64,000 nucleotides of DNA, from contig JALGAS010000005.1 of assembly GCA_023078685.1 (NCBI GenBank), positions 1,674,001 through 1,738,000 of the forward strand, given 5' to 3'. Source of the DNA: Neopestalotiopsis rosae. Its lineage: Eukaryota > Ascomycota > Sordariomycetes > Amphisphaeriales > Sporocadaceae. The notes under the pieces are model-generated. The model had not been told where the DNA came from and ran no database searches. It saw only the letters and a program-made list of their open reading frames with translations. Shown here piece by piece: positions 35,111 through 47,446 of the stretch (position 1 is its first letter; each line of letters starts with the position of its first letter). Both the position numbers and the translations under genes were made by a program.

Positions 35111-35793
35111 GGAACTGGTAAGAAGTGATATGCTTTCCGTCTGGTAATGCTCGACATTGGCCAACTCGAGGCAAATGTCACATCAGTCATGTCAACGGCT
35201 GACCGTTGCGTAATGACCACGATGCGCCGTGGAATTTCATTCCAATGCGGCTTCGTACGAGGTTGTATGACTTGGCAGCATACTGCTGCCCATGGACATC
35301 AACTTCTTGTATACTACTATCCCTACGTTTATTGCCCCGCTGCTGTCTCTGAGATCAGACCTGCAGGGTCGTACCAGCTGGATCGTGTTTGAACGATTCT
35401 CATCCGCGACCTTTAGGACAACAGATCACTGCTTTCTTCCCAACATGTCGATAAGGTCGACAAGAAGCGAATCTTCCTGATTCTCGAACAAAGAAAAAAG
35501 AGGGGGGATTGTTTTTATGGCGTTTTGGTGGTGTGGACAACCTGAGCCGAACCAGTAATTACGTGGACAGCAGAAATGCAAATGAAAATACGTCACCTCA
35601 TATAGGTTTATAGTTCAGTATCTGGAACTCTGCCTGGATGCATTGGGCTTCCAACTACTTTGGTACACGTGATCACATCTGGTGCCATGCTTTAATTCAC
35701 GTGGCAGGTGAGATCGAATATGAGCCTGTGTCGTTGGAATTGCTGTTTCTACAGCATCCTGCGCATTTTCCCAATGTTATGTTACATTAACTG
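35111..35793. other. intergenic
   Basis: Convergent spacer holding the presumed 3' UTRs of the RRM gene and the dioxygenase gene. No other feature is supported. Confidence 0.6.
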
Positions 35794-36804
35794 TCAATCC
35801 CGATATAAACTCGTGAACCCTTCTGCGGGCGGCTGCAACCAATTCCTCTCGTCATACTTTGCGTCCTTACCCTCGATCACGTGGAAAGTATAAATAATCC
35901 TGCCCTTCTGACTGAGGTTCTTTTCGCTCTTGTGAAGCAGATTGCCGTGAATCAGTACTAGCGAGCCGGCCTTGACTTCGCCGAGCTTCCACTCGCCCGT
36001 CTCTGCCGATGTCCCATTGGACTTTCCTTCTCCATACTCCTTGTCATTTGGGAATCTGGGCCCGTCGGTATCGATAAACGTTGTGCCCTTGCCCTCGCCT
36101 GCCCGGACGAATCTCTGCTTCACGGGGGCCCATCGGTGGCTCCCCGGCAGGAAGCTGAGACACCCGTTCTCTACAGTGGCGTCCTCGAGGGCGTACCAGA
36201 AGCCGACGGCACTCGGGGGGTCCGTGTACAAAAAGGTGCTGTCTTGGTGCGGCGGGACGGCGCCGCCGATTTCCGGCTGCTTGCAGATGACCATGCTCTG
36301 GAGTACGCGCGGGTCGTGGAAGCCCAGGGCGCGCGCGACGGCGGCGGGGTGCGACTCCTTGCGGCCGGCCTCGACGGAGCCGCCCGTGGTGCCGGCGCCG
36401 AGCAGGTCCGGGTTCAGGGCCGGGTCCAGCAGGGCGGCAAAGGGCGGGCTCAGGGCGTGCAGGTAGTGGCCGATCTTGTTGATGGCGCGGGCCTTGGGCT
36501 TGTTCAGGGCGCCCGTGGCCGGGTCAAAGGCGTCCTCCTCGAAGAAGAAGCGGACCTTGTCGCCCGAGTCGAGAAAGTAGTCGTCGCCCACGTGCGCCGA
36601 CGACTCGCCCGTGCTGAACTTGGTCATGGGGTGGTCGTCGAGCGAAAAGTCCTCCAGCATGGTGTGCGTCTCGTCCAGCAGCGCCTGCGTCGTCGTCGGC
36701 GGCAGGGCGTTTGGGATGATCAGGTAGCCATCGCGCCAGAAGGCCTCAATCTGCTCCGGCTTGAGGCCGCCGTATGGGCCGGATAGTTTGACGTCCGGGG
36801 TCAT
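35794..36804 (-). CDS. phytanoyl-CoA dioxygenase (PhyH/PHYHD1-like) family oxygenase
   Basis: Single exon, 336 aa. It is an Fe(II)/2-oxoglutarate-dependent oxygenase of the PhyH family. The iron triad is visible: His186 and Asp188 in PPHQDSTFLY, and His291 in NLLHKSEKN. Arg302 (GRIIYTFHV) sits where the family binds 2-oxoglutarate. The N-terminus has the usual helix-turn QIEAFWRDGYLIIPNALP, and the centre SFLPGSHRW. Length matches PHYHD1-like proteins (about 290-340 aa) better than peroxisomal phytanoyl-CoA hydroxylase, and no PTS2 is evident; the C-terminus (YRD) is not a PTS1. The true substrate is unknown, and phytanoyl-CoA should not be assumed. Codon use is very G/C-rich, so the antisense strand also shows a long spurious frame. 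Confidence 0.9.
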   Translation of the reverse strand: MTPDVKLSGPYGGLKPEQIEAFWRDGYLIIPNALPPTTTQALLDETHTMLEDFSLDDHPMTKFSTGESSAHVGDDYFLDSGDKVRFFFEEDAFDPATGALNKPKARAINKIGHYLHALSPPFAALLDPALNPDLLGAGTTGGSVEAGRKESHPAAVARALGFHDPRVLQSMVICKQPEIGGAVPPHQDSTFLYTDPPSAVGFWYALEDATVENGCLSFLPGSHRWAPVKQRFVRAGEGKGTTFIDTDGPRFPNDKEYGEGKSNGTSAETGEWKLGEVKAGSLVLIHGNLLHKSEKNLSQKGRIIYTFHVIEGKDAKYDERNWLQPPAEGFTSLYRD

Positions 36805-37303
36805 GTTGAGGTTGTAGTATAGCTTTGTTCCTCTGAGATATATGTATAGCTCAGAAAAAATTAAAAAAAATGAATGATAATGGCACTGGCGCTGACACTT
36901 ATTATATAACCAAACTTATTGGTGCGTCAAACCACGTATACTCCGACGTATGACGACGGTGCTTCACAAGGATGGTGGGGCAATTCCAGAGCTCTCCAGT
37001 TCCGAAGCTGCGACCAAAGTTGCCCCACTGAGGGGTTCTGAGCACAGTTTGCGACTGTGATTAAACGGTCTGCTCAGCGGTTCGCAGCACGAAACGGAAC
37101 AGTGCTGATTACCGCTAGCCAACACTATCATAATAGTCACCCCTTTTCGCCAATTGGCCCAAAGTCAATTGTCATTCTCGTTGACCAGGAACCATCACGC
37201 ACACACACAGAGAGAGAAAGCTTCGTGTCTTTCCTGTAGGATCACTATACTTCTGACCGATACATTCACTCCTTTGCAACCGTCCCCAAATCTTACCGGA
37301 ATC
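36805..37303. other. intergenic (divergent promoter region)
   Basis: Shared upstream region of the dioxygenase and cytidylyltransferase genes. An (AC/AG)-rich leader is seen at 37198-37217. No coding feature. Confidence 0.6.
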
Positions 37304-38838
37304 ATGTCGTCAGAAGAAGAGGTCCTCTCTGGCCCCGCTGCCCCCGAGATCTTGGAGGACAGGATCTGGGTCGATGGGTGCTGGGACTTTTTCCACCATG
37401 GCCACGCTGGCGCTATGCTGCAAGCGCGACAGCTCGGCAGTGAGCTCTACGTGGGCGTCCACTCTGACGAGTCCATTCTCGAGAATAAGGGCCCGACGGT
37501 CATGACTTTGCAGGAACGGTATGGTGTTTTTTAAACTATTCTCCTCCCTTCCAAGAAAACGAATAAGAATGTGTAAGAGGAGAGACCACAGCATTAGAGA
37601 GAATTTGATTTCGAGAGAACCCGAGTGCTGATTTCCCGTTCTGGTGTTGAAGGCTCGCTGCTGTCGATGCATGCCGATGGGTTACCCAGTCAGTGCCGCA
37701 CGCCCCGTACGTGACACAGCTGGACTTTATCAGCCACTTTGGCTGCAAGTATGTGGTGCACGGCGACGACATCACGAGCGACAGCAGCGGCGAGGACTGC
37801 TACCGCTTCGTCAAGGCCGCTGGCCGGTTCAAGGTGGTCAAGCGCACGCCAAGCATCTCGACCACTGACCTGGTAGGCCGCATGCTCCTCTGCACGAGGA
37901 CGCACTTTATCAAGTCGTTGGAGAAGACCCTGGCTGGTCAGGAGGGCCACGGGACGGACGCTGAGAAGAAGGCCGTCGGAGAGGCCATGTCTGAGCGCAT
38001 TGGCCAATACGCGACCGACGGGACTGGCAAGGCCCCCGGTGCTGACGTATGGTTCTGGTCGGCTTCGCTTGCCGCCAAGTCGCAGGCTACCGAGGAGGAA
38101 AAGGGTTCGTTCCGATCCCATCTCAAGGGCCCCGGCCCGCAGCTTGGCCAGAGAGTCGTCTACGTTGACGGTGGTTTCGACTTGTTCTCGAGCGGACACA
38201 TTGAGTTTTTGCGCTTGGTTGTCGAGGCCGAGGAGAAACTTGCCCGAGCAGAGGGATGGTACGAGCAGCAAGCTGTCGATGAGCGCAAGGGCAAGGGCGG
38301 CGATTATGGTCCCGTCTTTGTTGTTGCTGGTGTCCACGATGACGAGGTCATCAACCACTGGAAGGGCGTCAACTACCCCATCATGAACATCTTTGAGAGA
38401 GGCCTTTGTGTTCTGCAATGCCGAGTAAGTTGACGTACACTGCCGCTACCATTTACTTCATTTTAGCTGACTTTCCCCCAGCATGTCAATGCCGTTGTTT
38501 TTGGAGCTCCATTCTCAGCGACCAAGTCCTATCTGACAAGTCTGCCGTGGGGAACACCAGATGCAGTCTATCATGGACCGACGTCGTTCATGCCGCTCTC
38601 ATACGATCCGTACGCCGCACCCAAGGAAATGGGCATTCTCCAGAAGATCTCCAGTCATGCCTTTGGTGACGTCAATGCTGGCACCATTGTACAACGAATC
38701 ATGAAGAGTCGAGATCTCTATGAGGAGAGGCAAAGAAAGAAGGGCGTCAAGGCCAGCATTGAAGCTGCAGCCAGGCAAAGAGAGATTCTGGAAGAGGAAC
38801 AATTACAGAAGGAGCAAGAGCGGGCCTCTTCTGGCTAA
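37304..38838 (+). CDS. ECT1: CTP:phosphoethanolamine cytidylyltransferase
   Basis: Three exons, 37304-37518, 37653-38424 and 38482-38838, give 447 aa; introns are 134 and 57 nt. It is the rate-limiting enzyme of the CDP-ethanolamine (Kennedy) route to phosphatidylethanolamine, making CDP-ethanolamine from CTP and phosphoethanolamine. Two cytidylyltransferase folds are visible. The first has DGCWDFFHHGHAGAMLQAR (HHGH at 31-34) and the CTP-binding SISTTDLVGRML. The second starts at YVDGGFDLFSSGHIEFLR, where SSGH replaces the first motif, as in Pcyt2, and contains FVVAGVHDDEVINHWKG and PIMNIFERGLCVLQCR. The C-terminus is charged coiled coil. Both splice junctions (LQER|LAAVDACRW and LQCR|HVNAVVFG) restore conserved sequence. 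The length agrees with other fungal homologues. Confidence 0.95.
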
Positions 38839-39373
38839 ACTCATGGCGAGCCACGCAAGTCTTCTTCATGACAGCTACTTTGGCTTCAACTCGATGGCAC
38901 AAGCCCTTCAACAGGGCGGCGCCTGATTAAATTGGCGGCGTGTTCATGGCAGGATGCGACTGTCTATACTAAGTAGAACTTATCTAATGATCAACATAAT
39001 ATTTTCCAGCCAAAACTGCCTCTTGTATTTGAGGAGATGTGATATACAAAGGGGAATCATTCATCATGTCAAATTCCTGAACATTCTAGTAAATGATTTC
39101 CTAGGTCATCTAGTTGAGTGAATCTCATGCCAGGTACAGAGTACATACATAGGGGACCGAGTAAGGTGGCTTCACCGCAATGATCTGGACTGGGTTCCAA
39201 GTGGAGAAAGCCCACCAATGTGGCTCAACTTACAATATAGAAATCTCCACCCACGCAATTTCTTTGGGACCACACGGCTGGCTTGACACAAAAACGAGGA
39301 ACGGTCTGATATGAATTGTAATTGAAATCAAATTTCTCAACAGCAGAGTAGGAAAGATTCCTTCCCTTCAAAA
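38839..39373. other. intergenic
   Basis: 3' flank of the cytidylyltransferase gene up to the tRNA. Nothing else is supported. Confidence 0.6.
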
Positions 39374-39445
39374 GCCCGCTTGGCTCATCGGTAGAGCGCC
39401 TCACTAGTAATGAGGAGGCAATTGGTTCGACTCCAGTAGTGGGCA
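39374..39445 (+). tRNA. tRNA-Thr: tRNA-Thr (AGU anticodon)
   Basis: A full 72-nt cloverleaf can be drawn with no intron. The acceptor stem GCCCGCT pairs with AGTGGGC (one G-U) and is followed by discriminator A. D stem GCTC/GAGC, anticodon stem CCTCA/TGAGG with loop CTAGTAA (anticodon AGT at 39406-39408), variable loop AGGCA, and T stem ATTGG/CCAGT with loop TTCGACT are all complete. The anticodon A is expected to become inosine and read ACU, ACC and ACA. TTTTT at about 39499 is a possible RNA polymerase III stop. Confidence 0.93.
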
Positions 39446-39464
39446 AGAATTAGCAGTTCTTGCC
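39442..39464. repeat. inverted repeat across the tRNA 3' end
   Basis: GGCAAGAA (39442-39449) and TTCTTGCC (39457-39464) form a perfect 8-bp stem with a 7-nt loop. The left arm includes the last three bases of the acceptor stem and the discriminator base, so in the precursor this hairpin could compete with the mature fold. Confidence 0.7.
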
Positions 39465-42400
39465 ACCAACCCCACGGTCCTAAATAGGCCGACCGACTCT
39501 TTTTGCGTCTGTCTTCCCCCCTTTTTTTGTCTCACATATTTTATTTGTCTGCCAATCCTCTGTCGGCGGCAATTCATTTTGTCTGTATTATTATGCCACA
39601 ATTGTTATTCGACTCATGTCTCGTACCAACAGCCAACGTTGAATCCCATTTTACCCCAGAGTTTCGTTATGATTAATAGGAGCGCCTCATGTTATTGATC
39701 CAGCCCCAGGACTATATACCTACCAACTGTTTCTCCTAAAATGATGAGTATTTTCTTTGTTTATGGTGAGCAATGTATGCTCTTGTTATTGCTCACTGCC
39801 AATTTTTGCTATGCATCGGTCAACACTGGTGGACTGGCTGCAGCAGGGTCGGTGACGATGACTTCGCGTAGCGATAAATGACTTCTCGTCCGGAACAAAC
39901 TACAGCGACATTGTGGTACGCATTTGAGAATATAGATACACTGTCATTGATTGTATATCAACGGTTCTCCGTAGCTGTTAGTTCTCGTTGATGACTTCTC
40001 CATGAGCACATGTTATACTGGGAGCCTTGGAGGGAATGTCAAATTGCCTGGAAAGGGGGAGCATGGTATCGGCATCATTGCAAAGTCTTGACCTAGTAAG
40101 AATACATGGGCACAAAACTAGCTGCGCCTGATGTGATGTTTGGGGAAATCAAGTTTGTTGATAAGTACCGAAGAAGATGGAAAGACTAGGAACGAAGACA
40201 AAGCTCCCAGAGTCCCACGGCTCAACCATCTACTGCTGTGGGACAGCAGCCTCAGACTGTCGCCCAGTAATTCTGATGTCTTCTATGAATATCCATTGTA
40301 AACAAGCCCATCATATGTTGGCTATGGCTCTGAGGGAGCAGTGATACAAAGGCGAGCTTCTGAGCGTTGGGGGCCAAAAATGCACAGTCAGTCTATACGG
40401 CAGCTGCAAACCTCGCCGAGACTAAAAGGCCGAGTGCTGTCAGCACAAGTTTGCGGCAGAAAAAATGTACTTCATGAGGATAGATGGCTACATAGAATCA
40501 CGATTCTGCCTCACCTATGGACGCATGTATGAAAGCAAGCACCGGCCGTAGCGATTCTGTAGCTATCTGTACCTGAGCAGTGATGAGAGTGATCACCATG
40601 TTGATCCCTACTTGCTGACCACAACGTCTTCACCGGCATGGAAGCATCTCGATTCACGACAATTCTAGCTTTATTGCAACTATGTTCATCTTGTAACGTT
40701 GCCATCAAGTCAAAGTGTGCGAGAACATGCAACAGGGGTTTGTCTGTCTTGGGTCAAATCATATGGTGCAGAGTACGATTGAAAAGGAGATTCCAAGGAA
40801 CATTCAAAGTCGCACCGTAATTTCTGACAATTCGGATGCTACCTATCCAGAATATATGGCCACGTCGTGCTCTTGTAAAGACACGTCATGAAATCGGTGG
40901 TTGAAATGCTATGACCCTGCTCAATGTACATGAGATCGTCGTCAACATCATTTTGGTCTCACCCATATAGATGGGAGATGCTAGAGGTATACGATCAAAT
41001 ACATGAAGTCTGAATGCTTAGTCACATGACCATAAATCTTTTTACTATGGCTGAATAATTCTCAGTAGGCGGTTTTCACAATAGGAAGTCACTATATCCA
41101 TGCTATCATAATCCTGGGCGTGACACTGAAGCTCAATCATACATTTCTGCGTGCCTCGGCATCGCTTCTGTAGGATTGAATCTGTATGCATAGTCCGACT
41201 TTTGACGAAGCTATACAGACAGATGAGGAGTCGTCTTGGACCCCCTGTTCAAATTGAGTAAATTTTAAGAAAGAATGCGGCACAAAAAACACCGCAACGG
41301 ATCCTACGAGCAGTTTCAAGAGGAGAGCTCCATCTAAATGATTACATTTTCCCCGACGATGCTACACTAGAGTGTGCTTGCATATCATTTGCATGGCATC
41401 CTTGGGACGGGAAATGTTCTATACTGTCAAAGGAACCCTGGCCTGCCTTCGGCGCCGCCGACACGGAAGCAGGGGTGCGTCGGCTCGGTGATGTAAGTGG
41501 TAAAGCACACCGAGTACCCGGAACTCTGTTGATCTTGTTTCCCCAGGATATCTCTTCCGCCAATGATTTGTTCCGGGACCATCAAGCTCGAGAAAACAAA
41601 CAGCATGCCACGATTTAGAAGCAAGGTGGATGTGATAGAGGCGTTCCCGGTGAACTGGAACGTGCCAGGAATATCCAGCACCCAAACTCGCTTATTGATT
41701 ACAAAGCTGCTCCGGGCATGGTTGGGCGCATCCCCGATAAAATGATGATACAGAGTGAATAGTTGGACGTTGCTTTTTCATTGGCTCTAAATTCTTGTAT
41801 TTCTCAGCCAATCAGTCCCCAACGTCCAGAGAAATGCCAGACGAATGCGGCCAAACTTTCCCATTCGAGGTTTTCTCAACGCACTTGGCAGTTATCCACG
41901 CTGTCTGCCTGTTCGGAATAGGTTTTAGTCATCGGGGAAAATATAACAACCACGAGACGGTCCCAGTGGTGACCAGGCAAGGTCTTGCAGGGAGTCTAGA
42001 TTTGTCCAAGTATGCCTGCCGGCTAATGCATCCGCAGATGCAGGCAGGTATGGACAATGGCACAATTGCCATGTGGATATCTACTGGGACTTTTGGCGAG
42101 GCTGCTCCAGCTGCGCTTGGCCTTTGGCACCCCCTATTTCTTGCAAACCCTGCTGACGGGGAAGCCCAGAAGGAAAAATCGAAAATGAAATTAGACGATG
42201 ATCGAAGCAAAGAATAATTCTCGAACAATTGAGAAAAAAAAAAGAGAACCTTGCCATCACCTCCACATCCCAACTGTTCTAACCTTAGGGTATTTGACGT
42301 GCATCTCGGCCCTAAATTGACATGCCTGCTTGATCCCCACAACAGACGGTATCATCGCTCAATAGCTGGGTGTGAATTATTAGCAGCCATGCTCCCCGAT

Positions 42401-45139
42401 CAGCTTACGTGCTCCCTGTGAAGCCCCACCGAGCTGCGAGCTCAACTTCTTCACACCATCACATACTTCGCGGCCGTTGCCATAGTCTCTAGGCATCTAG
42501 AGCCGCTGTCTTTAACCGTTACTGATGTGTGTAGGCTGGCGGCGAACACCGATGCCCTGCTGTGCCTACGGGGTACCTTTGGGCCGCGTCTGCCACCTAT
42601 CGAGCGTACGCACAACACATGTCTGTGTGTCTTCCATGAGTGACTTTCAAAATCACCTTCAACTACATTGTTTGATCCCTTCTACCTAGACATGGTACGT
42701 ATATCTACATTGAGGCAGATGGAAGAGCAGTGCCAAGGTGGGATCGCTCGAAAGACCATACAGAGTACTTACATACCCTACCTAACACTAACATGACCTT
42801 GTCCTCTCATCCAAACAATATCCTCAGGGAGCCACATTTCAAAGCCGATGCGGATTTCCATCAAAATGCGGCTCTCTCACTGGGCCCAGTACGATGTATC
42901 AGGTGCTAGTAGTATTAGCCTCTAGGGTCGCCGGCAAACATTGTAAGTCCCCTGTGGAGAATCTTGGGCCTGCCCTGTTTGTGGAGCTCCCGCGCGCTTT
43001 CCTCTATACCTCTCAGTGCAAGTGTGCTAAGTTCACCTAAGGTTTAGCTCTCCCTCTTTAACCAAAGCCAGGGGGCAAGGGGCAGGCACCAAGTAACCCC
43101 AAGACCCCAAACTTCAATTGCCATTCCATTCCCTTTCCATCACATCACCCAGCCCTCCATCTGGCCCCCAAACCCTGGCTTTCTCAATCTATGATCACCA
43201 CATCTACATACCACTATGAACAAGGTGCCTCGCCTACTGCCACCACCCATACACACAATTCTTTTCCCACAGGTCTCAGTTGAAGCTGTTGAACCTTCTT
43301 TAGAGTCCCATCCCATCCCATCCCATCCCATCCCAGGCTCCAGGGCCCAGTCCCTCAGGCTGAGACGCTGCAAGGCAACCCACCCTACCTTACCTACATA
43401 GGTACCTCCTACATTTCTCTTGTGATCTGCAAAGAAAACCGTTCGATTTCGACCCAATCATGCATCGAAGCGACTCCCGGCATGGCGGTCATACCTCTTG
43501 GAAGCAGTCCGCCCTCACCCTTGGAGATGTACCCTTGTACGTACAGATATAGTCCCGAGCTCTGGTCTCTTTGCTGTATCTTTGTTGTTCCTATTCCTAG
43601 CAACATCCTATACTAACTCGACTTCTCAGGTACCCACCAGAGGCACGTTGTTTCAAGGAGCGAAAAGTTCCCGTGCTAGTGTCGAAACAGGATGGATAGT
43701 ACTCGCTATGTCGTGGTGAATAGTGACAATGAAGACCCGAGAATTGAAGGTGCCACTTACGATCTTCGTCATGTACAGCTACACCCTTCATGCGGTACCG
43801 CTACGCACGAGTCTCTTCTCTGCCATGTGGCAGTTCTGTAGAGCTCACACAACTCTTTCCTTCTCTCCCTGTGCAGAATCAGGGTCTCGGTATTCTTGCA
43901 ATGAATTTGTAAAAGAAAAGCAACCATATCATCCAGTCTGCCACCATTCGTTCTCCTGCGACCCGCACGTTTGATCACAAGGCTGCAGCAGCAACCACAA
44001 GCTGTCACACACGCGCTAAGTTTTCTGGATTCTTCATGGAAATTAAAGCTTACATTGGCGTCACAAAATCAAGCCAGGAGCATTGAAGAAATTCATCCAT
44101 GCTAACTATGTTCAGCACTCCTCTCCCTTTCCCTTTCGGCTACCTTCAAGCCCATTTCGTATTCCAGGGTAGTCCGGCTTGACCACCAATGCTCATCTCT
44201 CACCCACCCCCACGTCATCCACCGGCAGAGTCTTGCTGTTCCTGAAACCTTGCTGGGTCACCTAGCCCTCGGGATGGCGTACAACCTAGCATGCAGGTCA
44301 ATATCTCGCGTCTGCTGGGAACGACGGTGTGCTTTGGGCCGCCTCGGCGCTTTTCACGCGGACGACGCCGTCCACCATACCTCATAGGGTCTGCATACTT
44401 GCGGACATCCCAGGCAGCATCGTCACTCTGTAGTCTAATGTGCCACGAGGATTCGATTATGACTTCCAGATAGCCATTGAGCGGCTGGGGAAGCAGGGTT
44501 TCCTCCAGCCAGATCCAGACCCCTGCCTGAAGATATGGTTTCCATATGTCAAGCGGCCGGACTCATCTCGTCCTGGTAGGTATCCAAGGGGTATTATGAA
44601 GGAAATGACTCTGCGAGTATAATCTAGTCAACTTCACACCATGCTGTCAGTCCATGTTTCGATGTTTGACTAATGTATGGGCGCCTGAGGTTCACCTTCA
44701 CCACCGGCTTCCTGCGGACACTTGGAAACGCCTCTGTTGTCACATCTGATATTATTTTTCTTCTCATCGGGACGATACCTAGATATTCTCTAGACCGGCT
44801 TTCTGACATCCTCGGCGCCTTTCGTTTGTAAAGTCATTGGCTGTCCATATACACCCTCCCGCTCCTATTATACATCTGGGACTTTGGACAAGAAAGTATT
44901 CGAAACAGACATCCTGGTCACACGGGTATAATTTGATTTTTGGCTATTGATCCAACCCTGACTCAGACAAGGAGAAAGACATACCGAAGGAAACAAACCG
45001 ACGACTCACTTACCGAGCCCTTGAAGGCAGCTTGACTGCAGAAGCAATTTTGACTCTAACTTGGTCGTCGACGGGCTTTCGGTGTATAGAGTGAAACAAG
45101 CATAAAGAGACGACGAAATCTCCTCGTTGATCAGTGATC
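39446..45139. other. 5.7-kb gene-poor stretch
   Basis: Apart from the tRNA at its left edge I find no gene I can defend. Frames at 41427-41681 (-), 41795-42217 (+) and 44440-44622 (+) look more protein-like than the rest but have no domain, signal or splice partner I can support. A TCCCA repeat lies at 43306-43335. No terminal repeats or transposase sequence were noticed. Confidence 0.5.
43306..43335. repeat. TCCCA pentanucleotide repeat, 6 copies
   Basis: Six perfect tandem copies are directly readable in non-coding DNA. It is a plain microsatellite. Confidence 0.95.
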
Positions 45140-46202
45140 ATGTCGAAAAGGTCAAACACAGCCATGATGCGCATAGCAATTGCCGGCGGCGGAGGCTTCG
45201 CCAACATACTCGCGCGACAGCTCTCTGAAACTGCTCATGCTCTCATCGTTCTTTCAAGAAGGGTAACTCAGACCAAATCAGTATTTCGGAGCCATAATCA
45301 CTGACCGTCACAGTCTCATCCAGAACTCGAAAGTTACGGCTGCCAAGTCATTACTGTCGACTATAGTAACTTGGACAACCTCCAGTTCACCCTACGCGGC
45401 GTCGACCTGATCATCTCGACGATATCAGGACCTGAACAAATCAATCTCATCGACGCGGCTCGACGAGCACGTGTCAGCTGCTTTGTCCCATCAGAGTTCG
45501 AGGGTCCTTTATCTCGGCGACCAACCGATGATCCCATCGATCGCGGCTCTTCGACTGCATTAGAATTCCTTGAACGCTGCGCAGCATCTCGATCTCGTCC
45601 CATGCGGTTCACTGTGTTCTCCTGCGGTCTCTTCTATGAGAGATTTGGTCCAGGAGGTCTAGCATCTCTCAACATGGGGGCAAGCTTCAGTGCACAACGC
45701 CCTGCAGGGGACATGCTCGACCTCACGGCTGGCATCGCCGAGATTCCAGTGACAAACTCCCGAGGTCACCAAGTGCATGTCACGATGACGTCCGTCTACG
45801 ACGTAGCTGTTTTTGTTGCCGCTGCTGTCGAACTTGGTATACAGAATTGGCCACGAGAATTCAAAATGCGAGGTGCTTATATGACTACTCAACGGCTCGT
45901 GGAAATCACACAAGAGGTTACCGGAAGTAAGTTTCTACGATTCCTGGCTCTTCGCAATTTCAAGTAACTATGGACGACTAACACATTCAGCCGAGCTGGA
46001 GGTATTCTCTCGGCCATACCAGCAACTTCACGATTGGCTTCGCTATCACAACGATATGCAAGATGAAGCCAGCGCCCGGAAAATGGCCCATCTGATCCAG
46101 GTGGCCGATGGTCGTTATGCCTTCACCGACCCAAATCTCAATGCGCTGGTTGATTTCACACCTCTCGCATGGAGAGATTGGCTCGCGAACACTTGGGTTT
46201 GA
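45140..46202 (+). CDS. NmrA-like / isoflavone-reductase-like NAD(P)-binding protein
   Basis: Three exons, 45140-45262, 45314-45926 and 45991-46202, give 315 aa; introns are 51 and 64 nt. It is an atypical short-chain dehydrogenase. The Rossmann start is MRIAIAGGGGFANILARQL (Gly-rich loop at 16-22), followed by the strand ALIVLSRR that precedes the cofactor-ribose site. GVDLIISTISGPEQ and FVPSEFEGPLS are the usual second and third strands of the NmrA/isoflavone reductase group. A Tyr-x-x-x-Lys catalytic pair is not obvious, so it may be a redox sensor or a reductase. The C-terminus ends FTPLAWRDWLANTWV, a common ending in fungal members. Substrate unknown. An in-frame ATG nine residues before the Rossmann strand (MMRIAI) could also serve as start. 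Confidence 0.85.
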
Positions 46203-47446
46203 TTTTGGTTACCACTACGATTACAGGTCAAAGTCATTTCAAACACCAATGATTCCAAGCACCAATACCAGTCAAGATTTCTTCACTCCCAGAATAGAGC
46301 ACAAATATGGGGTTTACTCGGAGGACATTCTTTATCTTCCTCTTTCGTGGTGGATTGGATTGGACGTGTAAAGGATATTTTGCCATTGCACATGCAATGA
46401 GCGCTTCACATTGCACACATTGATTTGAGCACATGCTCGTCATCATCTTTACATTCATGGGTCGGTCAGACTGTCACTCGCCGTCAAAGTATGAATCATT
46501 CAAACCAAGTCGGATCCTATTGGAAGGTCCATGCTGTTTTTGTGAACAATCGTGTCCAATCAAGCATTCTGTGAAGCCATGAAGATGACTCTTTCGGATT
46601 CTTCGCGAGAATAAAACTGGAGAAGTCATTCATAATTATTGGCGCCCAGCTACCGGTCTCTTTTCGCAGAGATGAATGATTGGAGAATAATCGATGCAGA
46701 TAGCTTAGGGCTGCATATGTATGTAGGGTGTGATGATCAGACAAGGCCCACAGCCCCCAAGACCGACTATAGCTCCTCTCATTGGCACGTATTTCGCCAC
46801 ACTCCGCTGACGGGCGCGGAAAAGCCGTTGTTGCCTCTTTGCCTGTTTGGTTTGTACATATCACAATTGCCGAGTCCGCGCCCCAATACTGCTTTTCTAG
46901 ACTATTACCCAACATGATTGTGAGGGCTCGAATCGTGAGACTGATTGGCTTGAAATTATCTTCTATCTTGCCACAGAATTGGAGATGAAATATCATTGAT
47001 TTATTTGTGTTTATAATATGATTGTATGGTTCTGTTGTGTGCGTCCATAGTGATATCCCAGCTCCATTGCCCATGACAACGGCAGTGCAAAATGTTGAAA
47101 AGAATTCGATCTGTATGGTCGCTCTGGTATCTTCTGCCTGATTTCCCCCCCTTCCCCCGTTTTATTTTTGTCTGCCTGCCAGGTTGAACTTTAATTGCTG
47201 TGGTGCCTTTCTCACAAACGCCTATTCCTGCCATGTTGATGAGAACCAATGAACCGTTTCCCAAACACACTAGACTCGCAAAATGCTTCAACTTCTGGCT
47301 ACGTGAAAGAAAAACAACTCTGTAAGAAATAAGAAATCATCAAATCGGGAAACATCTCACGAGTGGAGCCCGTTTCTCCTCTTCATGCCCGTCTGACTCG
47401 ACTCGGACACAAGTTGACACTCTCAGGCACTGCACTGCAACTTTTC
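46203..47446. other. intergenic
   Basis: Convergent spacer between the NmrA-like gene and the deaminase gene. Frames at 46517-47074 (-) and 46639-46917 (+) overlap on opposite strands, and neither shows a domain. Confidence 0.55.

Noticed and set aside
34370..35164. 264-codon frame antisense to the RRM gene
   Set aside because: His/Thr/Ala-rich shadow of the Met/Gln/Gly-rich exon.
41795..42217. 140-codon frame in the gene-poor stretch
   Set aside because: Looks mildly protein-like, but no domain, no splice partners and a weak start context.
44440..44622. 60-codon frame with an even amino-acid mix (FDYDFQIAIERLGKQG)
   Set aside because: Could be an exon of a decayed gene, but I could not extend it on either side with believable splice sites.
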